Assembly: GCA_002162875.1 (NCBI GenBank)
Contig: MABA01000024.1
Location: 62,001-126,000 of the forward strand
DNA length: 64,000 bases
Reading direction: 5' to 3'
DNA from: Rhodobacterales bacterium 52_120_T64
Lineage (GTDB): Bacteria > Pseudomonadota > Alphaproteobacteria > Rhodobacterales > Rhodobacteraceae
Shown: positions 45,262 to 54,150 of the stretch, one piece after another
Position numbering within the stretch: the first letter of the stretch is position 1
Layout of the letters: every line of letters begins with the position of its first letter
Notes under the pieces: generated by a model
The model's input: only the letters and a program-made list of their open reading frames with translations
What the model was told of the DNA's origin: nothing
The model's database searches: none
Made by a program: the position numbers and the translations under genes

Positions 45262-45680
45262 GAAAGAGGCATGAACGAGGCTGAACATCCTCGACGAGTT
45301 CAGTCGTGAATGCATGGATATCCGTGTGGAATGCAACCTCAACTCTACCGATGTTGTCGATGCCCTGATGGATTTATTCACCCTGCGAGGGGTGCCTGCA
45401 TTTATTCGTTCAGACACCGGCCCTGAGTTCATCGCGGAAAACGTTCGCAACTGGATCTCCGCTGTTGGCGCAAGGACCGCTTACATCGAGCCAGATTCAC
45501 CCCGGGAAAACAGTTTCTGCGAAAGCTTTAATTCCAGACTGCGCGACGAACTACTGAACGACGAAGTCTTTTACACCCTTAAAAGGCTCAGATCATTATC
45601 CAACAGTGGAGGAAACACTACACGAAGAGACCCCACAGTGCATGGGGCTAGCCGCGCTTGGTTTTGAAGAACACGCCAGA
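45262..45680 (+). pseudogene. IS3-family transposase (orfB) fragment
   Basis: Encodes LNILDEFSRECMDIRVECNL, STDVVDALMDLFTLRGVPAF and EPDSPRENSFCESFNSRLRD. This is the C-terminal half of an IS3-group integrase-core transposase. The frame shifts near 45590, after which QWRKHY-TKRPHSA continues in another frame to a stop. The N-terminus, orfA and inverted repeats are absent. An old, dead insertion sequence. Confidence 0.85.
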
Positions 45681-45758
45681 CGTTGCCTTTACCACGACAA
45701 GCGAACTTTCGGGTCCGTTCAGTCGCCACGCAATCTTACCAATCAAATATACTAGCAA

Positions 45759-47100
45759 ATGAGGAAAGTCATGGGTCGAGAACTCACCGAACAAGATAAG
45801 TCGCTGGTTTCGGAAATGTTGAACCGCGCGAACGCGGCAATGTCGGAAATCGAGGATTGCTCGCAAGAACAATTAGACCGTTTGGCGCAGGCCATGGGCT
45901 GGTATGCAGGCACCGAGACTACATTTACGCGCCTTACACAAATGGGCGTCGATGAAAGTGGAATTGATGATCGGGAAGGCGCCCCGGTAAACGTTTCAAA
46001 ATCTACGGAATATTGCGCGATGCCTTGCGCCAGCCAAGTACAGGAATCGTCGCAGTTGATGAAGCAAAGGGTATTGTGAAATACGCTAAACCAGCTGGCG
46101 TTATAGCATCGCTAATTCCGATGACAAATCCAGCACTGACACCTTCTGTTACTGGGATTTATGCAGCGAAGGCACGAGATTCTGTGATTTTTCGCCACAC
46201 CGCGCACTGCAATGACAACCACCGCAATGGTCGATGTGATGCGCGCAGCTCGTCGTGCTGTTGGCGCACCCGAGGATTTGTTTCAGGTAATCTTGAAGCC
46301 TTCAATTCCGGTGACACAAAACCTATTGGAAGTGTGTGATCCTACGCTTGCGACGGGTGGAAAACCGATGGGTAAGGCTGCTTATTCGTCGGGCCGACCA
46401 GCTTACGGTGTTGGGACTGGCAACTCTTCCATAGTTATTGATGAGTCCGCAGATATTGATATCGCCGCGCAAAACACGCGTATGTCGAAAATATCGGATT
46501 TCGGTTCGGGTTGCTCGGCGGATGGAAACATTATCATTCAGAGATCCATCGATGACCAAATGGTCGCGGCCCGTGTGGCCGAGGGCGGGTATCTTCGCAG
46601 TGGTGCTGAAAAAGGCGATGTGGGATGAAATGGGTAACCGGACGGTCCCGACAATCGCCTGCGAGCCACAACAAACCGCAGAAGTGGCCGGATTTTCCAT
46701 CCCAAAGATCGCAAATTTCTGATGGTGGACAACCAAAACCAGATAGGCCCAGATCATAGGTTTTCGAAAGAAAAACTTATGACGCTGATGGCGTTGTACC
46801 ACTTCGAAACGTTTGATGATGCACTCGGCATAGTTTCAAAAATCTACAGTGTGGGCGGGAAGGGGAACTCCTGCGGTATCTACTCGCATATAGATGAAAA
46901 TATTGACGCGCTGGCACGCTTGGCACCTGTTAGACGAATGACGGTGCGACAGGCGTAGTCAAAAGCAAATGCCGGGTCTTTCACCAATGGCATGCCGATG
47001 ACCTCAAGTCTGGGTTGCTGCATCTGGGGTGGCAACATCACAAATGAAAACGTCAGCCGTAAACATTTCATGAATTACACTTGGGTCAGCAGACCGATTG
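45759..47100 (+). pseudogene. Acylating aldehyde dehydrogenase, multiple frameshifts
   Basis: A once about 450-codon gene is spread over at least four frames. They include MLNRANAAMSEIEDCSQEQL, GIVKYAKPAGVIASLIPMTN, TTTAMVDVMRAARRAVGAPE, GKPMGKAAYSSGRPAYGVGT and GNITNENVSRKHFMNYTWVS. These match CoA-acylating aldehyde dehydrogenases such as sulfoacetaldehyde dehydrogenase (SauS). The catalytic-cysteine region is largely missing. It runs straight into the remains of a TPP enzyme. Confidence 0.8.
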
Positions 47101-48337
47101 ACTTTATAACAGTACGACACCAACAAATTGCAAGCCATGCCGCGGATGCTTATGCTCGCGTGACCGGTAAGGCATCGGTTGATCTTTCGGCACCTTAGTC
47201 CGGGTCTGACAAACTGCGCCACGGGTGTTGCCAACGCGGCGCTGGATTGCACCCCGATGGTGGTAATTGCTGGTGAATGTGCCAATGGATATCTTTTCGG
47301 AAGTGATCGCAAATTCGTCGTTTGGTCGCATCGCGGGAAATACGCGGTCATTGCGTAAGCCGTCGCTTGATGATGAAACGGCGCGGCACATCGTGCGCCA
47401 ACTGGCCGAAGCCGAAAATCCAGTGATCTATGCGGGTGGCGGTGTGTTGCTTGCCACGGCATCGAACGAGCTACGCGATTTGTTGATCATATGCAGATAC
47501 TTGTTGCACACAGCTTGATGGGCAAAGGTGTTTTACGGGGCGATCACCCATTGGTTTTGGGTATGACAGGGTTTTGGGCACAGAACTGGTTAACCAGTCA
47601 TGCCTAACCTCGGATTGACTATTTGCGATCGGCACTCGTTTCAAAGAAGCCGATTGTTCGTCTTAGCACCCCGGTTACACGTTCAATATTTCCGAAACAA
47701 AAGTTATCCATATAGACATTGGGCCTTCTGAAATTGGACGTAACTGTCCGGTTGAAATTAGGGTGGGTTCAAGCGCACCGGTATAGTTGAAAAGATTTCT
47801 GGTTTCGGCACGGAGTTTCTCGCAGGTAACGTTGAAATGGCGGCATCTGACTCAGCCCCGACGTTGCCAGAAAGTATACTAGCCGGTACGCGCAAAGCAT
47901 TGCCAGAAGATGCGATAATAACCACAGACGTGGGTTGGGATAAAAACAGCGTTGGTCAGGAATTTGATATTCTGACCCCGGGTTCGATACTGACACCGGG
48001 CGGTTTTGGTCAAAATCCGGCCATGCTCGCAACCGCAGTGGAAAAGAACCTCGGAATCGTCTGGCTGGTTATGAATAGCAACGCTTTTGGCACCATTGCT
48101 GGCCTCCAAAAAGCGCATTATGGGCTCACGTATGGAACAACCTTTCTTGGTGAAATCGGCAACCCTGAATTTGGCCCTGATTATGTCGATATCGCAAAGG
48201 CATACGGTGCGGTAGGTGTTGAAGTTACGTCAGCCGACGAACTGTTGCCAGCGTTGAAATCGGCAATCGCTAGTGGCAAGCCAACCGTTTTAGATGTCGC
48301 CATGACCAACAATCCGACACCAACCACTGGCCCCTGA
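47101..48337 (+). pseudogene. Thiamine-pyrophosphate-dependent enzyme, deleted and frameshifted
   Basis: Acetolactate-synthase/Xsc-type sequence in pieces: ASHAADAYARVTGKASVDLS (N-terminal PYR domain, its first 50 residues lost), LVNVPMDIFSEVIANSSFGR and EDAIITTDVGWDKNSVGQEF. The last open piece (47837-48337) has GGFGQNPAMLATAVEKNLGI and LVMNSNAFGTIAGLQKAHYG, the TPP/metal-binding end. Internal deletions remove the centre. With the aldehyde dehydrogenase before it and an HpcH aldolase after it, it looks like a lost catabolic operon. Confidence 0.8.
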
Positions 48338-48403
48338 AATATTCTCGATATCTATTCGCTCGATCAGGATGTTTCGCACGTATCTACATGAAAAACGTAA
48401 ACC

Positions 48404-48538
48404 ATGAAAAACCCACAAAACGCGTTTAAAGCGGCACTCAAAGAAAAACGCCATCAGCTCGGAATTTGGAATTCCATTAGCGGAAACACTGCGTGCGAAG
48501 TTTTGGCGAATTGTGGGTTTGACCGCGGTGGGAGTTGA
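48404..48538 (+). pseudogene. HpcH/HpaI aldolase N-terminal fragment
   Basis: Forty-four codons, NPQNAFKAALKEKRHQLGIW then NSISGNTACEVLANCGFD, match the start of 2-keto-3-deoxy-sugar / HpaI-type aldolases. A frame break after RGGS ends it and the rest of the gene is absent. Confidence 0.7.
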
Positions 48539-48878
48539 TCTCGCCATACTGGTTAATGAAACGAGTGCATTGCGCGAAAGATTTTTGTGAAGGCAACAGG
48601 ATTATGTTTAAAGGTCACAATTACTATTAAGGTTTGAACTTTAGATAGATCGTGTGGTTAGTTTATTATTGTGTGAAACTAGTTGACACACCACCGTACC
48701 ATTTTACTTGAACGCTCGTACTTCAGACTTGGAATTTGTATTCCACATAAAATCGCAATATTATGAATTAGTTAGAAAACGTTACGGGATCGCCGTGCGC
48801 AATTGTTATAAATTACCAAGTGTATACAATTACTTACACGCGCTATCTCGCAAATTTCAGCCAACAACAAGAAGGCTC
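48539..48878. other. Gap before tRNA-Ser
   Basis: AT-rich sequence with no recognisable gene. It may include eroded aldolase sequence at its left end. Confidence 0.4.
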
Positions 48879-48968
48879 TGGCGGAGACGAAGGGATTCGA
48901 ACCCTCGAACGAGTTACCCCGTTACTCCCTTAGCAGGGGAGCGCCTTCGACCACTCGGCCACGTCTCC
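48879..48968 (-). tRNA. tRNA-Ser (anticodon GCT)
   Basis: Ninety bases with encoded CCA. Acceptor pairs are GGAGACG/CGTCTCC and the anticodon arm is CTCCC-TGCTAAG-GGAG. A long variable arm typical of serine tRNAs and a T-arm AGGG-TTCGAAT-CCCT complete it. The 5' half plus a few upstream bases (48927-48972) is repeated exactly at 50807-50852. Confidence 0.96.
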
Positions 48969-48972
48969 GAGG
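48927..48972 (-). repeat. 46 bp direct repeat, copy in tRNA-Ser
   Basis: Covers the tRNA-Ser sequence from the anticodon loop to the 5' end plus four upstream bases. Identical to 50807-50852; weaker similarity continues upstream of the gene in both copies. Confidence 0.9.
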
Positions 48973-49360
48973 CAGGGTTTAGCCTTTAAGCCCTAGAAAC
49001 TACAAGTGTTTTTTTGTTCTTTTGCGGTGTTTTTTCGAAGATTGTTAACCCTCTGTTTTCGTTGATTTTTGCCCTAATTCGTCCTGATTTCCCCTGTTTT
49101 ACCTAAAATGCGCCAAAAATCCGCGCAATATCCGCGCATTATGTTCAGGCTTTGTTCGCAAGAACCTGACGTGGTTGATTTTTTCGTCAACGCGCATCCC
49201 TTATCGAGGGAGCATTTTCGAACACTATATTGAGTTTTCGATGCTATATTGTGATGTTCGCAAGTGTTTTCTTGTGCTGGGGGGAGGTTTATGAGTTAAA
49301 TCACATTAAATTGTTAATACTAGCATTCGCTAAAGTTGAGATTTCTGTCGGGAGATTGAT
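48973..49360. other. Non-coding left end of the tRNA-Ser cassette
   Basis: AT-rich stretch with T-tracts, the two ATCCGCGCA repeats and a GTTC/GAAC hairpin (49153-49164). No gene seen. Probably contains the upstream sequence used by tRNA-Ser as well as element end sites. Confidence 0.5.
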
Positions 49361-49684
49361 ATGGCCGAGCACAAGTGTACTGACCAACGAATGAGGAACG
49401 CGCGGTTAAACCTTCGCATGGCGATGGTGTTACGCGATACGGATGCAACAAATACCGCAAAAAAAGCGGGACTTTCTCAAAACGCACTCGGCACTTTTCT
49501 TCGTGGAGCATCCAACATTTCGTATTTTAACCTTCTGAAGGTTTGCGAAGCTCTCGACATTCCAGTTGGAATACTGCACTTGCGGGAAGGCATTACATTG
49601 GCGAGTATTCGAGCGCATAATCGCATCTTGCAACTTCATGATCACGATCTGGAAGTATTGCTGAAAACTCAAGAGGGTACTTGA
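49361..49684 (+). CDS. HTH (XRE-like) regulator
   Basis: A 107-residue protein with a Cro/CI-type helix-turn-helix: TNTAKKAGLSQNALGTFLRG, then ASNISYFNLLKVCEALDIPV. It ends in a short charged tail. No ribosome site stands out. Within the tRNA-Ser cassette it is convergent with the toxin gene, so it is probably a regulator of the element rather than a classical antitoxin, which would sit in an operon with the toxin. Confidence 0.7.
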   Translation: MAEHKCTDQRMRNARLNLRMAMVLRDTDATNTAKKAGLSQNALGTFLRGASNISYFNLLKVCEALDIPVGILHLREGITLASIRAHNRILQLHDHDLEVLLKTQEGT

Positions 49685-49789
49685 TAAAGTTTGAGCCACT
49701 TTCAATTGAGTGACTAGCGTTATAGGTCTTACTTTATGGAATCTGCCATTTCAGCTGAATCAGACACATTTCCACAATTCGTAAGATTA

Positions 49790-49818
49790 AAAAGCAAAGG
49801 CCCCGCCGAAACGGGGCC
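49790..49818 (-). terminator. Terminator downstream of the MazF-like gene
   Basis: GGCCCCG and CGGGGCC pair around CCGAAA (49799-49818); on the minus strand a T-rich run (TTTGCTTTTT) follows. Strong Rho-independent terminator for minus-strand transcription from the toxin gene. Confidence 0.85.
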
Positions 49819-49974
49819 TCTCAGCACTGACCAAAAACTTGCTTTCGTCTAGCGGTCAGTGGCCCTTGGTAGGGTCTTAATACGGATGCCGAAACAGTGC
49901 CGCCTCAAGAGATATATAGTATGGCGCCATACCCATGTCAAATGAAGTCGAGTTACAGTTCGGTAACACTTTTT

Positions 49975-50397
49975 TTACATTCCCAATCCGTCGCGTACGC
50001 ACTTGCTGATATTATCCATGTGAATTTTCGACAAAGTATTGGTCTGATAAATTCTTTTGCCGTGATGATCTTTGCCAATCATAAGCAAATTAATACGGTG
50101 CCAGCCAACTGCACAAATCATGTCCGCCTTGGCCCAACGAGTTTGCCCTGACCACCTTCGGGGCAGTTGAAACGGTATCGTCAATTCGTAGTGGTAATCC
50201 ATTTCTGGATTAGGGGCACTTTGGCTTAGCGGGACGACCGTACAAAGCCCTTGTCGCATCTCGATAGGAGGCGAGATTACTACACATAGTCGATTTTTCA
50301 CCATTTCGGGAACCTTGAAGCCACTGTCAAAGTTCACTGTAACTATAGTGCCGCGTTGTGGATGATACACGATTGTCAAAACTAATTCGCACTCCAT
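49975..50397 (-). CDS. PemK/MazF-like toxin
   Basis: A 140-residue protein of the PemK/MazF endoribonuclease fold. It shows HPQRGTIVTVNFDSGFKVPE, MVKNRLCVVISPP, LCTVVPLSQSAPNP and MICAVGWHRINLLMIGKD. Longer than classical MazF (about 110) and of the type often seen alone in alphaproteobacteria. No antitoxin of the MazE/PemI type lies upstream within 400 bp. Its terminator is at 49790-49818. Toxic activity is inferred from the family. Confidence 0.75.
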   Translation of the reverse strand: MECELVLTIVYHPQRGTIVTVNFDSGFKVPEMVKNRLCVVISPPIEMRQGLCTVVPLSQSAPNPEMDYHYELTIPFQLPRRWSGQTRWAKADMICAVGWHRINLLMIGKDHHGKRIYQTNTLSKIHMDNISKCVRDGLGM

Positions 50398-50806
50398 CTA
50401 TCTAAAGAATAAGTGAATATTAAAAATTTTATCCCTTATTCATACCTATTAAACCTTTGGTATTCGATAGACCACAGCGACCGCAGAAAAAAAGAAAAAT
50501 AGTTCCAAAACGAAAGCACCGCAATTTGACCGTCGCTTTTTAGCGTCAAGCTGTAAACGTACCGGTTAACCATTAAGCATATGGTTGGCTCATCTTGAAA
50601 TTGCGAAGGAAATTAGATGTGAGTTGGCGTTCACCTTTGGCCCTGAGTGTAGAAAAACTACTAGCGCCGGCCAGTAATCAATGGACGATTTGTCACTTTC
50701 CCAGATACCAACTTAGGCATTTACAAATTGGCGCAAAAAGCGCGCACGCATACAGTCGAAACATCGTAACATGTTGATAATAATGTATAATAATGAGTGG
50801 GCGTTA
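50398..50806. other. Upstream region of toxin gene, no gene seen
   Basis: No gene recognised and no antitoxin. The right end is very AT-rich (ATAATGTATAATAATGAG near 50780) just before the tRNA-Ser half-copy. Confidence 0.5.
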
Positions 50807-50852
50807 CCCTTAGCAGGGGAGCGCCTTCGACCACTCGGCCACGTCTCCGAGG
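50807..50852 (-). repeat. 46 bp direct repeat, tRNA-Ser 5' half copy
   Basis: Exact repeat of 48927-48972. It lacks the 3' half (variable arm, T-arm, acceptor 3' strand), so it cannot make a tRNA. Following sequence still resembles the tRNA upstream region and may be the gene's original promoter side. Confidence 0.9.
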
Positions 50853-50900
50853 AGGTGTTTAGCCTTTCTCAAAGGGATTCCACAAGCGGTTTTTTTCACT

Positions 50901-51617
50901 TTAGTTTGAAGGACGAATCCGGTCGTTCAGACGATGGAATTGGTGTGTAAATACCGCGATGCCAAGGATAGGTACGATGATGTTGACGATGGGGATGGAT
51001 AATGGGATTGCTACCAGAATGCCTGCTATCCAGATCTGAGAAAAATATTTTTTCCGTAAGACACTGGCTTGCTTCATCCCCATTCGTCGCGCTGCCACCA
51101 GCTGGAAATATTCGCGCCCCATTAGGTACCCGTTGAGGGCCCAGAATATGAACAAGGCAAATATAGGGACGACAACATATGCGATAAGAGCCACGATATT
51201 GGCTAAAATCAGGATGCCGACAAATTGGAACGCATCGAGCATGGCAGGCATTAGGTCTTGTCGTTTAACGGCTGGCAGGTTGGGGTAGTAACGCGCCTCG
51301 ACGGCGTCGGATATTTCTTCAAGAAACAATCCGATGATGAGAGTCGCCACCGGGAACATCAGAAACGACAGGACGAATATCGTAATCAGGCTTGCTATCG
51401 ACAGTAAACCGCCATGGACCGCCAACTCGCCCAGCCATGGAAGTGTGATGGTTTCCGGTATTAGCCAATTCAGAAGACCTGTAATACCAAAAAAAGAGAG
51501 CAGCAGAAGTGCGATGGCGATAAATATAGACTGCCACAACACCTTCTGGAATTTTCGGTCCGAGAGTTGGCCTAACGCCTTCTCGATGTCGCTGATTACA
51601 TTCACTCGGATACCCAC
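50901..51617 (-). CDS. EI24/CysZ-like membrane protein
   Basis: A 238-residue inner-membrane protein with four to six hydrophobic segments (near 28-50, 66-100, 133-160 and 200-222). The pattern is that of the EI24/CysZ family. CysZ supports sulfate uptake in enterobacteria; the function of the alphaproteobacterial EI24 proteins is not established. Its start overlaps the end of the nitroreductase gene by 16 bp, so the two are cotranscribed. Confidence 0.82.
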   Translation of the reverse strand: MGIRVNVISDIEKALGQLSDRKFQKVLWQSIFIAIALLLLSFFGITGLLNWLIPETITLPWLGELAVHGGLLSIASLITIFVLSFLMFPVATLIIGLFLEEISDAVEARYYPNLPAVKRQDLMPAMLDAFQFVGILILANIVALIAYVVVPIFALFIFWALNGYLMGREYFQLVAARRMGMKQASVLRKKYFSQIWIAGILVAIPLSIPIVNIIVPILGIAVFTHQFHRLNDRIRPSN

Positions 51618-52183
51618 GATGTGATTGCTTCAACATTCGGGCGAGGGCGCTCGGGCGGAATGATACGTTCAGTTCCGATGTGGATGAACCCAGCGACAAA
51701 CTCGGATTTCGATAGTGAAAGACCGTTTCGCAGGAATGTGCGGTCGCTCGCCATCCAGCCGGTTAACCAGTTTGCGCCCCAGCCGCTGGCGAGGGCCGCG
51801 TTCAGCATCGACAGGCAGACGGCGCCTGCTGAAAGAATTTGCTCGATTTCAGGAACTTTCGGCGAAGGGACAGGTGAGGAAACGACGGCCACGACCAATT
51901 CGGCATCTGCGAACTGGCGGCGGGCTTTTTCCAGCTTGTCGCCCTCGACACCCAACTGCGGACCGCGGGTGACTACAACTTCAGCCAAACGTTGAAGGGC
52001 GGCGCCTTCCAGCACGATAAACCGCCAAGGTTCCAGCTTGCCGTGGTCCGGTGTACGTGCGGCGGCTGTCAGGATCGGGGCCAACTCGTCGTGCGTCGGA
52101 ACTGGGGTTACCAACGTCTTGGCTGGGCGCGAGCGGCGGGTAAGAAGGAAATCAAGTACTTCTGGGCTTGGATCGGACATCAT
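51602..52183 (-). CDS. Nitroreductase family protein
   Basis: A 193-residue FMN-dependent oxidoreductase resembling YdjA. It has LLTRRSRPAKTL (FMN phosphate contact near 14), AARTPDHGKLEPWRFIVLEG (near 41) and AGAVCLSMLNAALASGWGANW (near 118). Single-domain, normal length. The physiological substrate is unknown. Start preceded by CAGGAG. Divergent from the helicase gene with 166 bp between. Confidence 0.92.
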   Translation of the reverse strand: MMSDPSPEVLDFLLTRRSRPAKTLVTPVPTHDELAPILTAAARTPDHGKLEPWRFIVLEGAALQRLAEVVVTRGPQLGVEGDKLEKARRQFADAELVVAVVSSPVPSPKVPEIEQILSAGAVCLSMLNAALASGWGANWLTGWMASDRTFLRNGLSLSKSEFVAGFIHIGTERIIPPERPRPNVEAITSWVSE

Positions 52184-52349
52184 GGCTCCTGTTTGTTATG
52201 GGATGGTATTTCGGGGCCATAGGACAAAGTGTCAAGGTTATACCCACTATACAAATGGACAGGCACGCAGTAGAAGGCAGCCAACACGAATTGTTTCGCC
52301 GCGCGATCGACCATTCCGCGCCCGTGACCCGCATTCCGAAAGAAAAGAC

Positions 52350-54119
52350 ATGATAGAATTTGAAGGTGTCGTACCGACGCTGGCGCAAGCATTGAATAAA
52401 CGGGGTTATGAAACCCTGACTCCTGTGCAAACAGCAATGCTGGATCCTGACCTAGACGGCGTAGATGCGCTGGTCTCGGCGCAAACCGGATCAGGTAAAA
52501 CCGTTGCATTTGGTTTGGCGATTGCGCCGACCTTACTGGGTAAAAAGGACAAGTTTTCCTATGCGGCTGTTCCGGCCGCTTTGGTGATTGCTCCAACGCG
52601 CGAGCTGGCATTGCAGGTCAAGCGCGAGCTGGAATGGCTTTTCAGCGAAGCTGGAGCGTCTATCGCATCATGCGTTGGTGGTATGGATATGCGGACTGAA
52701 CGTCGTGCGCTGCAAGGTGGGGCGCATATTGTTGTAGGTACGCCTGGTCGTTTGCGCGACCATATCGAGCGTGGCTCGTTGAATTTGGAGGGGCTGAAGG
52801 CAGTTGTTCTGGATGAGGCTGACGAGATGCTCGATCTGGGTTTCCGCGACGAGCTTGAATTTATTCTTGGCGCTTCGCCGGATCATCGACGGACGTTGAT
52901 GTTCTCGGCCACTGTGCCGCGCTCTATTGCTAACCTTGCTGCGCGTTATCAACGCGACGCCGTGCGCGTCGCCGTAGCGTCGGAGCAAAAGCAGCACTCG
53001 GACATCGAGTACCGCGGGCTAGTTGTGGCACCGCCTGATACGGAAAACGCGATCATTAATGTTTTGCGCTACTACGAAGCCAAGAACGCGATTGTGTTCT
53101 GTAACACCCGTGCGACCGTGAACCATATGACGGCACGGTTTAACAATCGTGGTTTCAAAGTTGTGGCGTTGTCCGGCGAGCTTAGCCAGAATGAGCGTAC
53201 CCACGCCTTGCAAGCTATGCGCGATGGTCGTGCACGGGTTTGTATTGCAACAGATGTTGCAGCACGCGGTATCGATTTGCCAAATCTTGAGCTGGTTATT
53301 CACGCGGATTTGCCAAAAAACAAGGAATCCTTGTTGCACCGAAGCGGCCGTACCGGTCGTGCTGGTCGCAAAGGTGTCAGCGTTCTGATCGTGCCGTTCC
53401 GTGCACGCAACCGTACTGAGCGATTGCTGCGTAATGCGAATGTAGATGCGACATGGGACAGCCCTCCTTCCGCCGAAGCAGTATTAAAGCGCGATAATGA
53501 GCGGTTTTTGTCGGATCCAGCCCTGAGCGAGACGCTTACTGAAGCTGAAGCCGGTTTCGCGCAAGATCTTTTGGCGCAGCACAGCCCCGAACAAATCGCT
53601 GGTGCGTTGGTTCGGATGTATCGTGCGGGCCGTTCTGCCCCTGAAGAATTGCGTCCAGCCAGTTCCAACGAACGCGATGAAAAACCGCATAATCGCAAAG
53701 GTTTTGGCGACAGCACATGGTTCTCGCTTTCTATCGGCTACAAACAAAAAGCCGAGGCGCGCTGGATGCTTCCAATGCTGGTTAAAACCGGCCAGCTGAA
53801 GAAACACGAGATCGGTGCGATCAAGGTTCTGCAATCCGTGACATATATCGAGGTGGCCACCGGTGGTGTGAACCGCTTTATGGACGCAATCAGCCCTTCG
53901 ATGAAGTTGGAAAAAACCATAACGGTAAGCAAACTGGATGGCGTCCCACAGGTAGTTACCGAGGCACGCGCGCAGGAACCGGAGGGCACAAAGCCCTACA
54001 AATCCCGCAAACCCAAACCACCGCACCGTGGCAAAGGGCCTAAGAAGCCGTATGCCGATAAGTCTGGCGGACCAGCTGCGTCTAAACGCAAAAAGCCTAA
54101 AAAGCCCAAGAAGCCGTAA
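52350..54119 (+). CDS. DEAD-box ATP-dependent RNA helicase
   Basis: A 589-residue helicase starting at 52350 (MIEFEGVVPTLAQALNKRGY); the frame is open farther upstream but without support. Q-motif TPVQTAM, Walker A AQTGSGKT (near 47), DEAD box VLDEADEMLD (near 155), SAT motif and motif VI HRSGRTGRAGRKG (near 334) are all present. A C-terminal DbpA-like RNA-binding domain (about 450-530) and a Lys/Pro-rich basic tail follow. Probably acts in ribosome assembly, as DbpA/DeaD relatives do. Confidence 0.95.
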   Translation: MIEFEGVVPTLAQALNKRGYETLTPVQTAMLDPDLDGVDALVSAQTGSGKTVAFGLAIAPTLLGKKDKFSYAAVPAALVIAPTRELALQVKRELEWLFSEAGASIASCVGGMDMRTERRALQGGAHIVVGTPGRLRDHIERGSLNLEGLKAVVLDEADEMLDLGFRDELEFILGASPDHRRTLMFSATVPRSIANLAARYQRDAVRVAVASEQKQHSDIEYRGLVVAPPDTENAIINVLRYYEAKNAIVFCNTRATVNHMTARFNNRGFKVVALSGELSQNERTHALQAMRDGRARVCIATDVAARGIDLPNLELVIHADLPKNKESLLHRSGRTGRAGRKGVSVLIVPFRARNRTERLLRNANVDATWDSPPSAEAVLKRDNERFLSDPALSETLTEAEAGFAQDLLAQHSPEQIAGALVRMYRAGRSAPEELRPASSNERDEKPHNRKGFGDSTWFSLSIGYKQKAEARWMLPMLVKTGQLKKHEIGAIKVLQSVTYIEVATGGVNRFMDAISPSMKLEKTITVSKLDGVPQVVTEARAQEPEGTKPYKSRKPKPPHRGKGPKKPYADKSGGPAASKRKKPKKPKKP

Positions 54120-54150
54120 ACACGTTAGCATTTAGGAACAGGATACTGCC

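Larger units (their letters stand above)
48927..50852. mobile_element. 1.9 kb cassette at tRNA-Ser carrying HTH and toxin genes
   Basis: Bounded by 46 bp direct repeats of the tRNA-Ser 5' half. Contains an HTH gene and a PemK/MazF-like gene but no integrase. Near the tRNA end, ATCCGCGCA occurs twice with an 11 bp period (49120, 49131), followed by the inverted repeat GTTCGCAAGAAC, reminiscent of integrase arm sites. Probably the shrunken remnant of a tRNA-targeting element, kept by its toxin gene (inference). Confidence 0.55.

Noticed and set aside
50807-50852. Second tRNA-Ser gene
   Set aside because: Only the 5' half matches; no T-arm or 3' acceptor strand.
52038-52349. 104-residue N-terminal extension of the helicase
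   Set aside because: Overlaps the divergent nitroreductase gene and has no helicase-like sequence; the ATG at 52350 begins the conserved protein.
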